Source: Ciona savignyi (lineage: Eukaryota > Chordata > Ascidiacea > Phlebobranchia > Cionidae). Taken from it: DNA of 64,000 bases. This document shows positions 38,301 through 48,859 of the stretch, in pieces. The position numbers and the translations under genes were made by a program. Numbering within the stretch: the first letter of the stretch is position 1; each line of letters starts with the position of its first letter. Where the stretch lies: contig CH002692.1 of the NCBI GenBank assembly GCA_000149265.1, forward strand, positions 124,705 through 188,704, in the 5' to 3' direction. The notes under the pieces were generated by a model that made no database searches, was not told where the DNA came from, and was given only the letters and a program-made list of their open reading frames with translations.

Positions 38301-39041
38301 GTCTACTATATAGCAGAACAAGACATAACAAAAAATACCTCACAGGTGCCAACATCGGTCGTGCTCTGCAACATGTCAGCAGTCGGAGTTTGGAAAGTGC
38401 CGGAAACAGATTGGATGTAAGGGACCACGTCATTTTATTCACTGATGGTCGGAGTCAGGATAACGTGACCACTGCCGCTCAATTGTTGAAGGAACATGCC
38501 ACGGTTAGTTTCTTTGTCCTCTTATTTCATTTCATTGTTTTAATATAAATTGAAAATTTATTTGTTGATTTTTTACGTTGACAATTTTAAGAAAACATAG
38601 CTTTTTACATTAAACATCAATTTTCTAAAACGCCGTAAATGGATTTAGGTAGTAATGACATATTCAGTTTCTAGTTTGTTTTTATTGTATAATGCTTCAC
38701 CACAGGTTTAATAATCTAAGCAACAAACATATATCTATAATATTCATTTCTAATATACAGGTACAAGTTGTAGGAATGCAATCGAACAGAATGAACCGAA
38801 AACAACTTGAAACTATAGCAAGCAAACCAAACTATGTTCACTCTGTTCCAAACATCTCAGCACTTGATCAAAGTGTTGTGGAAGCTATCACCATGAATAT
38901 GTGTGAAAATCCATGCCTGTAAGTATCACTTCTTTTTTTGAGAAACACGCAGAAAAACAAACAGTTTTAATAATTTTGCTCTTCTTTTTCAGACTCAGCC
39001 AAAATTATATAACTAGAATGAGAAGTTACATCACAGTGTAG
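14340..39041 (+). CDS. Giant secreted sushi (CCP)/EGF/vWA multidomain protein
   Basis: Model of 62 exons, 10,245 coding bases, about 3,414 residues. Each exon-exon junction keeps frame. The signal peptide is at residues 1-24 (MKLRSFMTLCAVVLISSLAT). Order: basic region, LU-like cysteine segment, nine sushi domains, one calcium-binding-type EGF, one sushi, eleven three-sushi modules, four sushi, then a C-terminal vWA. Sushi domains show the four-Cys pattern with the closing Trp (C..NG..C, GYE, W, C). Such proteins are usually extracellular adhesion or complement-like ligands. The role here is inferred only from domains. Sushi plus vWA recalls complement factor B and SVEP1, but there is no protease, and vWA is at the opposite end from SVEP1. 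Exons 1-2 might belong to a separate small gene (see the LU-region entry); from 18671 on the model is firm. Confidence 0.88.
15407..17525 (+). other. Long intron with LU-like candidate exons and a SINE fragment
   Basis: This 2.1-kb interval holds the LU-type stretch near 16239-16369 ending at a good donor (aacg/gtaaaa), the 30-bp candidate exon 16605-16634, and a SINE fragment at about 17225-17330. Frame X of the same 16.2-kb stretch (ASIREGDLSVRKQKRLRELL, stop 16343-16345) is in phase with exon 2 from an acceptor at 16222. An alternative short gene ending there is therefore also possible. Confidence 0.45.
17225..17330 (+). mobile_element. SINE fragment in the sushi gene
   Basis: It shares TTGGCGCGAGGTAATCT and CACCCCTTGCGTTTTC with the 3' half of the SINE at 62885-63175 (GGGCGCGAGGTAATCTGG, CGCCCCTTGCGTTTTC). 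The tRNA-like head is absent. Confidence 0.6.
18671..22175 (+). other. Sushi domains 1-9 of the large gene
   Basis: Exons 18671-18859, 18918-19047, 19125-19207, 19578-19754, 19874-20056, 20323-20502, 20662-20792, 20878-20959, 21106-21306, 21486-21662, 21851-21977, 22090-22175. Six domains are single exons in phase 1-1. Three (18918-19207, 20662-20959, 21851-22175) are split by an intron just after or near the third cysteine, in different phases. The domain at 21851-22175 is the most diverged. The intron 18860-18917 is only 58 bp. Confidence 0.88.
22329..22451 (+). other. EGF domain exon (calcium-binding type)
   Basis: A single phase 1-1 exon encodes DINECDNDNGGCDHFC followed by GGFTCSCRENYMLNSDGKTC. 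It has six cysteines, the D-I-N-E calcium-binding start and the later aromatic/Gly pattern of cbEGF. It is the only EGF domain in the protein and divides the irregular sushi block from the regular modules. Confidence 0.93.
22553..22732 (+). other. Sushi domain 10
   Basis: A single phase 1-1 exon (FCPELPPDEHSTLRC...GYEPRGG...W..C) lies between the EGF exon and the first three-sushi module. Confidence 0.9.
22845..22960 (+). mobile_element. SINE fragment in a sushi-gene intron
   Basis: It contains CTGGTCGGTTGTGTCCTTA and CAGGGATAAACATAATTATTCT, matching separate parts of the SINE at 39660-39965. The piece between is deleted. Confidence 0.6.
23037..35542 (+). repeat. Eleven tandem copies of a three-exon, three-sushi module
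   Basis: Each module is exon A (one sushi, phase 1-1), exon B (one sushi plus the first Cys of the next, phase 1-0) and exon C (the rest, phase 0-1). Exons: 23037-23213, 23360-23616, 23857-24010; 24159-24335, 24436-24731, 24848-25004; 25179-25355, 25482-25732, 25935-26088; 26279-26455, 26588-26814, 27044-27197; 27446-27622, 27805-28025, 28205-28364; 28453-28629, 28837-29060, 29171-29327; 29522-29698, 29950-30188, 30435-30588; 30747-30941, 31615-31856, 32058-32214; 32294-32491, 32592-32815, 33047-33200; 33317-33499, 33738-33967, 34203-34359; 34613-34795, 34991-35196, 35392-35542. Exon A is usually 177 bp, B 206-296, C 151-160. The 33 sushi domains arose by repeated duplication of the triplet. 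Confidence 0.92.
31082..31574. mobile_element. Non-autonomous hAT element (MITE) with 8-bp target duplication
   Basis: The element spans 31090-31566 (477 bp), in the intron between module exons 30747-30941 and 31615-31856. Its ends are CAGTGCTTCCCAAACT and, on the other strand, CAGGGCTTCCCAAACT. It is flanked by identical ATTTAGAG at 31082-31089 and 31567-31574. The CAG..CTG ends, TTCCCAAACT and 8-bp duplication are hAT hallmarks. A perfect palindrome, GGGGTCGCGACCCC, sits at 31107-31120. It has no transposase. The right end lies only about 50 bp from the next exon. Confidence 0.93.
35751..37492 (+). other. Last four sushi domains before the vWA domain
   Basis: Exons 35751-35927, 36232-36304 with 36372-36481, 36721-36903, 37103-37184 with 37383-37492. 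The second and fourth are split internally. The regular A-B-C module pattern stops here. Confidence 0.88.
37744..39041 (+). other. C-terminal von Willebrand factor A domain and tail
   Basis: Exons 37744-37847, 38029-38185, 38346-38503, 38761-38918, 38993-39041. The core strand VDLYIVIESRSSVESGNW, the helix NIGRALQHV, the strand DHVILFTDGRSQDN and VQVVGMQSN follow the vWA fold order. The metal-site motif, usually D-x-S-x-S, starts with Glu (E-S-R-S-S), so metal binding may be altered. The protein ends 16 residues into the last exon (stop 39039-39041). No membrane segment or GPI signal is seen, so the product is probably secreted. Confidence 0.85.
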
Positions 39042-39297
39042 AAGAACACCATTTTCTTAATTTTAAATTTTATCTCTTATATTTCATTATTTATATTGCA
39101 ATTTTATCATTTCTTTGTTTAAAAATCTTCCTTTGTTGATCTTACGCATGTTTCGTTCTAGATTAAGATTTGCTTGCACTGTTTAAACAATAATTTTTCT
39201 TTATTTAGTCGCTTAGTGTTATACACCGCTGTGTCCTTGTATAAGTGTTATTTATGACATTTTAGTGTTACCGAGCATTGTATGGTTGAAGATATCT

Positions 39298-39303
39298 AAT
39301 AAA
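39298..39303 (+). other. Polyadenylation signal of the sushi gene
   Basis: AATAAA 256 bases after the stop codon, the first clear signal downstream. Confidence 0.6.
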
Positions 39304-39659
39304 CTGATGATTTAAAATATTTGGTCTAAATTTCAGGCATTATTTACAAATGAGCACGAGATAACTATACCTATAGCAAGTTTGGATAAAACTTTAAATT
39401 AATTCTGAAATTTACCATTTTAACCCAACAAATCAAAGGCATATGAGGGTTGACATGCCTAATTACTCTAACCTTTCACACATCTACCTCCACTACCATT
39501 TTCCCACTTTTTTAATCGAAGTAAAAGTTAAAAAATGCTTGAATGAGAGTGATCTTAATAAGTTAACCAACATTTAAATACAGAAAGAATAAATTAAAAT
39601 ATCAGTTGTCATTGCCGCTACTCCGTCTGTTAAAAACATTTTGTTAATGCACTGGGAAA
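39304..39659. other. Intergenic, nothing recognised
   Basis: Short AT-rich gap between the sushi gene end and a SINE; no feature seen. Confidence 0.4.
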
Positions 39660-39965
39660 GTTGATGTCCGGCCGGTTGATTTAGCGGTTAAGTACGTCGC
39701 CTTTTAATCGAAAGGATGTAGGTGCGAAACTGGTCGCTAGCTAGTCGGTTGTGTCCTTGGGCAAGGCACTTTGCGGACTTGCCGGAACCCAGCGGATTAA
39801 TGGGTTCTATCAAATTGAAGGAACGTGTCTATCATATACAACACACTGCAATAGCTCGATGCGCGCAAGGTAATCTGACGATTGCCCGTGTGTTAAACCC
39901 CTTAGTTTTCCCATTCACGGGGATAAACATGAATATCCTATACTATATTTTCATACAGCGAAATG
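39660..39965 (+). mobile_element. tRNA-derived SINE, nearly full length
   Basis: The head, GTTGATTTAGCGGTTAAGTA, resembles a tRNA A box, and AGGATGTAGGTGCGAAAC resembles a B box. The middle has TCGGTTGTGTCCTTGGGCAA and the tail CCCATTCACGGGGATAAACA. The same order recurs at 62885-63175, and fragments occur at five other places in the window. It is not a functional tRNA: the acceptor stem and anticodon arm do not fold and the similarity continues far past the tRNA part. Confidence 0.8.
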
Positions 39966-41905
39966 TATTATGTTGGGTTTAAAATCGTACGACAAATATT
40001 GACAGCAAATATCTTCAAAAGTTTCAAATTATCTGAAATGTTTTGTTCTCACGCAATTGGACTATGACATGCAAAATTAACTTTGCTTGAAAAAATTATA
40101 CCGACTCAAAATTGTTGTGATATACTTTTGGGACTTCTTTTCAACAAAAAATAATTATTTTCTACAGCATTTTGTAAAAAACAGCACGGAATAAATTGAA
40201 TCTATCATTGTAAAATGTAAACGAAATTACGGACGCAGGTAGGCCTAACGTATATACACGGAAACAGATTTCGCAGACGACAGATATATGACAGAAAACT
40301 TCTTTCTAATTTTTAGGGTATTTCCCTATGCCATTTTACATTTTTTTATTTAAAACATTATTAAATGACGAAATCACATTCTACTAAATATTATCCAAAA
40401 TAAAGCGTCTTGTTTAGTAATGTCGTGACAAAAGCTAAATTTCTGAAAAACATCCGACTTAGTTTTTCATGTCTTCGGGGATTTTCCCTGGGCTTTTTAC
40501 CTGAAAGTTTCTGGAAAAATTGATGGGAAAATTGATATCTAGATCTTTTATCTAACAATCATTGGAGTTTTAATCCGATTCAATGCTACTTCTCGGAGAT
40601 ATCGCGGCGACATGTGCCAAATCTTAATATTTAGGGTATTTCCCAGGGTTATTTTTCACTTAATTGTATTTCAAACAACACTAGTTAACGGAGTAATATT
40701 TTACCAAATATGGAGAATCTAAATTCTTAGAAAAAAGTCGGGGCGAAACTGCATGCCAGTCAAACGTTTTACCAAAGAAAGAAATAAAAGGAAAAACCCA
40801 AGATATGTATTTTTTTAAAAGACCTTTAACTTAATTCGATTTGAAAGATCAATTGAACTGCACATATCACACATCACAAATCCACTACCCACGTGAGCAG
40901 TGTTGTTTGCGCGAGCATTGGTCGTCATAATAAAGAAACAAAACGGAAACCAGAGCACTGCCGTGTATACAATCATACTACTACGATTAGAGAGAGCATC
41001 GGATTGAGTCAATTCTAAATTAGTGCATACTACGTTTTTGGAAGCTGTATTAGTTATATCGTGGTATATATTTCAGTGACGTAATAATTTTCCTGGATTT
41101 AACTGTTAGAAATATACGCCATGGTGTTTTATTTCGCAGCAATAAAATGTACTACACGTCACTGTTGTAATTAAAATTGCTGCATGTCATTGTAGTAAGG
41201 TAGTAGATAGATCTCGTCGCAAACATAGGTTTTTAAACAATACTCATCTCGCTACTTGGTTTACAGAAGGGTAATTAGTTTGTTTTACACATATAAATTT
41301 GTACAAAGCTGGGCTCAAAAGATCAGAAAGAAAACTGAACTGTAAAGTGAATTGCTCGTTGCAGTTTCTTTGTTTGTGTCATGGTGGTGACTAAAGAAAG
41401 GTCCATTCATTTTGTATTAACTTTATTTTACCACCAGCGGAAACAATATGACGCACAGCAACGCAGTAAATGAGTCACAGCGTGAATGGGTATAATATAT
41501 ACCGTACTTGGACTACTATTTAAAAGCTTCTATATTTAGTATTATTTCTACTTACCACTTTAATAACGATTTTTTAACAGACAAATATCTCTAGTTTATT
41601 GGTTAACTATAATGCTTCACAGACTGAAGTTGTTTGCCCCTTCCAGGGGCCATCTTATTCTTGCCCCACTTATTTATCGACCCTGACAGAAAAAAAGCAA
41701 TATGACTGCTTATGCGTGAACAAGAGTTCGCTGACAAAGGCGCCTGGAGTGTATTTAAAAAAAGAGAGAAAGAAAGGCATTATACTGTAACGGTTAAAGA
41801 CTATTCAAATACATCATTGTGTATTTAAGATTGTGTACCGCGTTCAAGACCAGTTTCAAAGTTAGCAACTAGTTGCTTTATCTTTCACATATCAATAGTT
41901 AAAGC
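39966..41905. other. Intergenic region upstream of ABAT with diverged repeats
   Basis: Two related stretches starting near 40313 and 40633 share TAGGGTATTTCCC and a following AT-rich pattern, so an old tandem duplication of about 320 bp is likely. No gene is supported. Open frames at 40815-41012 (-) and 41599-41790 (+) lack homology. The ABAT promoter presumably lies at the right end. Confidence 0.45.
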
Positions 41906-44900
41906 ATGGCCTCACGCTTATTGAAGCTGGGCAAGTTTTCTGGGCTCCGTCGTGCTGTTGTTTTAACAAAGGGTAAGTCAATAATGTTAACAGGAATATT
42001 AGTGTCTGTATTGTTTTATATTCTATTTCTACAACTACTGTTCGCTTAGTGTAAATTGGGTTTTCATCAAACCACTATTGCAATTGCAAGTATTTTCTCA
42101 TGGAATGACTTAGCGCAAAAAAGCTTTACTTTTGATGGTTACGTGCTCATTTTTTTGTATGTTTTGGCCGCATGATTGTAACGGTAGGACGCTTTTAGGA
42201 ATTTGAACTTGTATTGGATGTGAGAAGATCACCTCATATAAACTAGAAAGCAAATCATGCAACGTATCCGTAAATTATTTTAACCTCCGTCATACACTGG
42301 TTGTAAGTAACACACTTAAAACAGATTTACTGGTTTGGTGTACTCTTATTTTATCGTCTTCCAATAACTAAGGTAAACACACCGCTGCGTTGTCAGCAGA
42401 AAACACGTATATAAATTTGGCCCTAAATTGTTTTGTTGTGCAGACAGCAAGGAGCCAATTCCCAAAGATGGTAAACATTAATGAGTGCACAATTGACACA
42501 AACTTGTCAACTTAGTATAGTTACTATGAATACCAAAAAGTGTTTTTGATATAGCGATAATATCAACATAAAATAATGCAGTTTTAAATTTTGAAACCAC
42601 GAAAACAATAATTGATGTTTTCAGACAGGTGTAAACCGTATTGTTTAAATAAATGGATGGAGTAATTGAGTTGCGGTTTTCCGTGACAGTGCGTAGTTTA
42701 TTATTTCTCTACCGTATCTGCTTATGGCTAAAAATATTGGTTTAAACAAATTTAATGTGGTAATGAATTCACTCTCTGGAGATTTTGCTTTATTTTTATT
42801 TCACAATCTTCATTACATTGATCATTGTGCAGACTAATACTTTGCGACTTTAACCTAGTTAATATTCATGAATTTAATTTCAGCGTCTTTACAATTCTAA
42901 TTTCCCAGGTGTACGCTCGCAACACTCAGCAACCGCTTCTCAGGGAGACAAATACACGAGACCTGCTGTTAAAACTGAAATTCCCGGTCCCAAATCCAAG
43001 GTAAGGCAATATCGCCCCGCGCTATTATGTGTGTAGACCCGGTCCGAGTTGATGATAATGTATGTCATTGAAACATTGCAGTTTTTTAAAGATAGTTACG
43101 TACTTGTTAGGGCAAAATCAAGCGTACTCACTACAATACATTCTCGTGCTACAAATACTTAATAAGGAGTAAACTGTAACGAAATACAAAATAAACTTGC
43201 AATGATAATTAATTAATAGGAAACTCTAGACATCTAATGAAGGCCGACGACGAATTGAGTGTAGTTTTTAAACACGTTCGCTGCATACGAAATACATCTG
43301 TTCGTACCGTGAATCTATTTGTTTATTGCTTTGTTATAGGGCTAATATCTCGTATTAGTCTTAACGTCACATGATTAAGCAGTACAGCCAGCTCTCAACG
43401 ATTATCTAAATTGACTGAACACAACTGAGCAAAGTATTTCCGGTTTTAGGCAATACTATGTTTAATCAGATTGTTCTGACATGTTTTCAAGAGAATTTCA
43501 TTTCCAGGAGCTTGCCGCGCGAACCGACTCAATCCAAGTAAGTTTGTTAAAATTGAATCGATCGGTAGATTGCAATTAACTTTTCACCATCGATTTGCTG
43601 CCGCTGTGGTGGCTCATTAAAATTTAATCTTGCTAAAGTTTGACGTTATTGAAATTACAATCGATTACATAACGAATTCTAATTTGGGAAAACACTGCGT
43701 ATACAGACCCCTGCTGTTTTACTAGAATACATACAAACTTTACTTCTCGCTCCTGATATTTTGCTGTCAGCATGACTCTACGGGATTGTATCGATATTAA
43801 TTACACGTAACGAAATGGCGTACACGTTATTTTACACAAACGTATCTTACCTTTCAACAGAATTAACCTCTGTGTAGTATTACGCGAATGGACTTTATCT
43901 GCATAAATGCTATTATGACACTCTTGACAAAGTCAAAGGTTTTGTAATTTATAGTTATCTATAAAATTTAACGAATTATTATTATTTATTTTTTTTAAAT
44001 GCATGTTCATATCCCATCTGGTAAAGGAAAAAAATACTCGTTTCACTAAAACAAGATGTGTCTGCACCTACACGGTTTACATGCCAAAGATTATTTCAGA
44101 TGCCCATCCTCAATTGTACGGAAATGAAAAATCTATCACTCCTATTCCAGGTTGAAATATACTTGTTTTGTGCAGAACACTGGCGCCTTGTCATTTTTCT
44201 GCGACTTTGAACAAAGCAAAGGAAACTACCTGGTTGACGCCGATGAAAACGTTCTCTTGGATTGCTTTCAACAAATATCATCTTTGCCATTAGGTAAACT
44301 ATTAAACTAAATTTTCATTAAATGTCAACTAATAAAAAATGATCCTGCTATTTTGTACTTCAAATCGTTCAGGTTACAACAACCAAGAGCTGCTGGATTT
44401 GTGCAAAAATGATCATTTTCAGGTATTTTGTGATCTGTTACTATGTAACATTTGCACTTATTGAAATATTGTTTTTAGGCCACGTTGTTAAATCGACCAG
44501 CATTAGGAACTTTCCCGGGACTTGGTTTCCCCCAATTAGTAGAAGACAGTCTTCTACGAGTTCCGCCGCCTGGTCTGAACCAGGTTATCACGATGGCATG
44601 CGGAAGCTGTTCAAATGAGAACGCATACAAAGCTATCTTTATGTGGTACATGAAGAAGAAACGCGGTCAAGAAATGCCAGTTCTGGATGATCTCGCTTAT
44701 GAAACTTGCATGAAAAATCAGGTTTTAATTAAAAAATAAATTTAACTGTTTTTTTTCGTTTAATAACATCAGCACTGACAGTGTTATGTAGATCGGTGTT
44801 ATTACAGGTTCCTGGATCGCCAAAACTATCAATACTCTCATTTGACGGAGCGTTTCATGGCAGAACTCTTGGTACTCTATCTACTACACACAGCAAGCCG

Positions 44901-46056
44901 ATTCATAAGCTTGACATTCCTGCTTTTGATTGGCCCATTGCTCCGTTTCCTCGTTTAAAATATCCGCTGGAGGTGCACGAGAGCGAAAATGCCGCGGAAG
45001 AGGTTTGATTGCTTGTTTTGGCTTTATGGTTACAGTTTACTTTGTGTTGACATTCTTCTATTTTAATTGTAGGCGCGGTGTTTGGAAATAGTCGAAGATT
45101 TAATCAATGAGTGGAACACAAAAGCGCCAGTGGCAGGAATTGTGATCGAACCAATTCAAGCTGAAGGGGGCGATAACCATGCGTCTTGTGAGTTTTTCAG
45201 AAAACTGCGAGACATTGCACTTAAGGTAAACTAACTCTTCTAAAACTGCCATGTCGGGTTTAAAATGTTTTGTTTTGTTTTCCAGTATGATATTGCGTTT
45301 CAAGTAGACGAGGTACAAACCGGAATGGCAATAACCGGGAAATGGTGGGCTCACGAGCACTGGGGGCTTGAAACACCACCAGACATTGTCTCATTTGCCA
45401 AGAAAATGTTTGTTGGGGGATTTTACTTTAGCGATGCAATTCGTTGGAACATGGTATGTATTGATTATTACGTTTAAAAACAACTGTTACATCGCATTCC
45501 CCGCTCCAGGGTTACCGAATCTACAACACATGGATGGGTGAACCCTCCAAACTGCACTTCCTAAAGAAAACAATCGAAATTGTGAACTCACAAAATTTGG
45601 TAAATCAAGCTCAGTTGACTGGAGATTACTTAATGAAAGGTTTAAGGGAACTTGAAAGCGCATATCCTGCTTTACTTAATTCAAGTCGAGGTCAAGGCTT
45701 ATTTTGTGCCACAAGTATAAGTGGGGATGGAGCGCGGGATAAAGTTTCCAAGGATTTGCTTAATCAAGGTTAGTGAGTATTGTTGTTTTCGGTGCATGCA
45801 TTGTTTTCATTTATTCTGAACATTATTCGCATATCTGAGAGGCCTGTAACTTTATGATTAATGATATGTAATGTTAAACCAACTTAAGCATAGTTTAAGT
45901 TGTGAAGTGGTTGACAACGTTTTCTATCCAGGTGTATTGGTGGGCTCATGTGGCAATGAATCCATTCGGTTCCGTCCGTCACTTCTTTTCTCCCCAGCGC
46001 ATGTTGACATTGTCTTGGACAAATTGAATGTTGCGCTTAACAACGTGAACGGTTAA
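41906..46056 (+). CDS. ABAT: 4-aminobutyrate aminotransferase, mitochondrial (GABA transaminase)
   Basis: PLP enzyme of the matrix that converts GABA and 2-oxoglutarate to succinic semialdehyde and glutamate. Eleven exons: 41906-41972, 42909-43000, 43508-43537, 44176-44293, 44373-44422, 44479-44721, 44808-45002, 45073-45225, 45286-45453, 45510-45768, 45932-46056. They give 499 residues, the same as human (500). The N terminus [19 protein letters not shown] is a typical matrix-targeting helix. [11 protein letters not shown] holds the two cysteines (C160, C163) that bind an iron-sulfur cluster in the mammalian enzyme. VDEVQTG carries the PLP-contacting Asp, and the lysine pair in SFAKKM (about 355-356) holds the PLP lysine. 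IRFRPSL ends the fold. A 27-bp optional exon may be inserted in intron 1. Confidence 0.96.
42444..42470 (+). CDS. ABAT: Candidate 27-bp cassette exon of ABAT
   Basis: Good acceptor (ttttgttgtgcag) and donor (gatg/gtaaac) bracket 27 bases in phase 1-1. Inclusion adds nine residues (DSKEPIPKD) after the presequence without changing frame. The position is near the expected presequence cleavage. It is not needed for a complete enzyme, so it may be alternative or fortuitous. Confidence 0.4.
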
Positions 46057-47040
46057 GACCCAATTATGTTATAAATCATATTTTTATCATGGATCGGTTT
46101 TTCTACGGGTGGGGAATTATCGTGGGCTATGGTTGCATTTGTTTTTTTATTATTCATTGCTGTATAATTTGTGTGCTTGCATTTTGTGTAAACCCGTGGT
46201 TATCATGTATATATTTACATATTATCATATTAAGGCACTGTTTCTGCACTAACCTTTTTTTAATTTGACGGCAATATTGTACGTTCAGCCATTTTATGGT
46301 ATAATTTAAGTGTATTTCTATCCTTTAAACCGAAGGCATGTTTTATAACAAATCAACGGAAGATTTTTTTCATAGTTTCAAGTGATGAAAACGCATTGCT
46401 AAATATCTAATAATTTGCTAAAAATAGTATTTAATTTGAGAATTCTGTTTTTACGTGACTAAATAAATGAAGTAGATGTGGCAAATAACGATGTAGGTGT
46501 ATTAGGTATATAGGTGACACTAAATCTATAAATAGTGAGTTATATCCGGTAGGCCTTTAGCTAAAAAGTTGTTGTATCTAAAACAGAAGATACGTCCACA
46601 CATTACAATAAGCTTTTGCAACGTGACGGTGTTCTGTCGTTGGACTTTCGCCCATAGCTTACTTCCCAAGGGCGGTAGCCTAAACTGTCGATTGATAGTA
46701 TACATCAAGGATGGATCACAAACTACTCATCGTTATTCTTGTTCTTCTCGTGTGCCTTCCTAATTCATAAATGAGAGTATTCCCAGCCATAGAGGCAAAG
46801 CTATATATACAGGTCGTCGACGCTTCAGTATATAATTTAAGTGCATTTCTATGAGGGTGAGCAGAAAACAACTGGTTTAAAAATCAATTCGTGACGTTAA
46901 ATTACGTTTAGTTTAATTTCAGAAAGGCACACTAAAATATAAGTAAGTAAAGTTCGGGTAATGCAAACATCTATGACAATAGAAAATCAAAAAAAGTATC
47001 GATATCTAGGCCTATACCCACAATGTGATATATATATCAC

Positions 47041-47073
<33 letters not shown>

Positions 47074-48607
47074 TGCCTGACCAGTTTTGCTCATAAAAGG
47101 AAATGGTTTAGACTTTAAATTGTCGCTGGACTAAATAATATTCGGTTGATAGACTGCCGTTATATTTTTATTACTGACCCACCAAGCCAAAGAGATTGAA
47201 GCTATGCCAATCAAATAACACACAGGACAGCATGAATGGTTATAGTCTAGTACTCTAGTCTAATGGATGGCGGTATAGTGAACTTGCTACACAGCAATAT
47301 TTGTACTTGCATAAGTTGCTTAATACAAATTAAATATTACAACGAACGTTATTCCTTTTGTACAGTTATTACAAGCTTTTTTGAATGATACCTGCAAAAA
47401 TATTAGTGCATGGTGCGCTATGAAGCAAGTACTTTTTCTATACCCCAAGATTTCGCCATATTGAATACTTAATGGCTTTACTCGTACTTAAACTCTTTAA
47501 CACTCGATGGATGTCAATTGTTTATTTTTTCCCAGCGGTTGCGGATCATACAATCACCTCGTGACACCTTGTGATATGGTCCAAATAGGCAGTCTATATT
47601 CGGCACAATGAAATAACAATTTGTGAAAATGTTGACGCACATCTTCACTGATAGCTGGGCGTGCGTTCCCGGATAAGCGTATATGTGGATTCTTGACGTC
47701 AATTGTTTCTGCAGGATATGGCTCACATAGTCGAATCTGTCCTAGTTATATGCAAGTTATTAAAATGGGGCAACACGCTTGCTGTGTGTTTACACAAGAT
47801 CACCGACCGAAAGCACAAATTACACACTCAGTAACGTCAGTACTTGAGATTGGGGCCACCGAGAAACACTAATTGTTTGACCTTATTGTGTGTGTCCATT
47901 TAACAACATACCGAAAGAACATATATCGTATTTAACAACATATATCGTACAAACAGTTGAAACTTGAACGGTTATGCAGGGTTATAAAAAAGAAGTCAAT
48001 GTGAACAAGTAACCATAAGTCACCGTACACACAAGTTTAAGTCAAGTTAAAGACAAAGTTTATGGAATTTTAAATTTAACACTGTTGCTCAATGTTAATT
48101 TATAAACATGGTCTCAGCTATGGGGCATCACGATATTTGAAACTAAGCTCGGTAAAAAGCAGTTTACACGCGCCTAAACCTCATCTTGAACCCCCCTAAT
48201 CGATTTGCATCAGATGATGTCTAGCTAACAAAGGTTTTATTATTTCTAACAACCACCCAACATCGCCCATGTTGTTGATTAATGGATTTAAAACATTAAA
48301 GCGTCTCAATAATTAACAACATGCCGCAATGGAATAGGGTGGAGGATTCATGTTTTATCCCCTGAATAGGAAATCAAGAAAGACGTACCACATGGGCAAC
48401 CGTCAGATACCCACGTGAATATGCAACTGAATCTAATGCATTAATCGGTTCTGCTTAAACTGAAGAAACATTTCAATGTCAAGCACTGATTCGGTGTTAA
48501 CTGTGTTTGGGCAGTAAAAACATACCCTACATTACAAAAAAATATATTTGCCACAACTTGTAATTGACTTTTCCACAGCACAGAGTTAAACTGTTTTACC
48601 TTACTTT
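46057..48607. other. Intergenic region downstream of ABAT
   Basis: It holds the ABAT 3' untranslated region, with a likely polyadenylation signal AATAAA at 46462-46467. A TA/CA microsatellite follows at about 47038-47074. No gene is supported. Confidence 0.45.
47038..47074. repeat. (TA)n(CA)n microsatellite
   Basis: A run of TA dinucleotides passes into ACACACACAC. Just upstream, GTGATATATATATCAC (47026-47041) is palindromic. Confidence 0.9.
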
Positions 48608-48678
48608 GCTATTTTCAAAACAGAAAACTTCGCTATTTTCAAAACAGAAAACTTCGCTATTTTCAAAACAGAAAACTC
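48608..48678. repeat. 24-bp tandem repeat, three copies
   Basis: GCTATTTTCAAAACAGAAAA plus four bases repeats at 48608, 48632 and 48656 with almost no divergence. It is a recent slip-type expansion in non-coding DNA. Confidence 0.9.
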
Positions 48679-48859
48679 AACATAATATTTGGAGGACATG
48701 AGCGTAAGACTGTAAATAGCTATTGTTTATGAGATATTTTACACCCTACCTACTAATAATATAATGGAAAAAATCTGTTTAGATCTTGACCATCTAATCA
48801 CACTTATATATCAGCAACCCATCTGGATACTATATAATACTGCAGCACCTTTCGTTGAA

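Noticed and set aside
39660-39740. tRNA gene
   Set aside because: A- and B-box-like sequence is present but stems do not pair and the similarity extends through a SINE body shared with other copies.
40815-41012. 65-codon minus-strand frame before ABAT
   Set aside because: No homology signal, no supporting splice sites or neighbours.
41599-41790. 63-codon plus-strand frame before ABAT
   Set aside because: Cysteine content looked domain-like, but the spacing fits no family and no exon partners exist.
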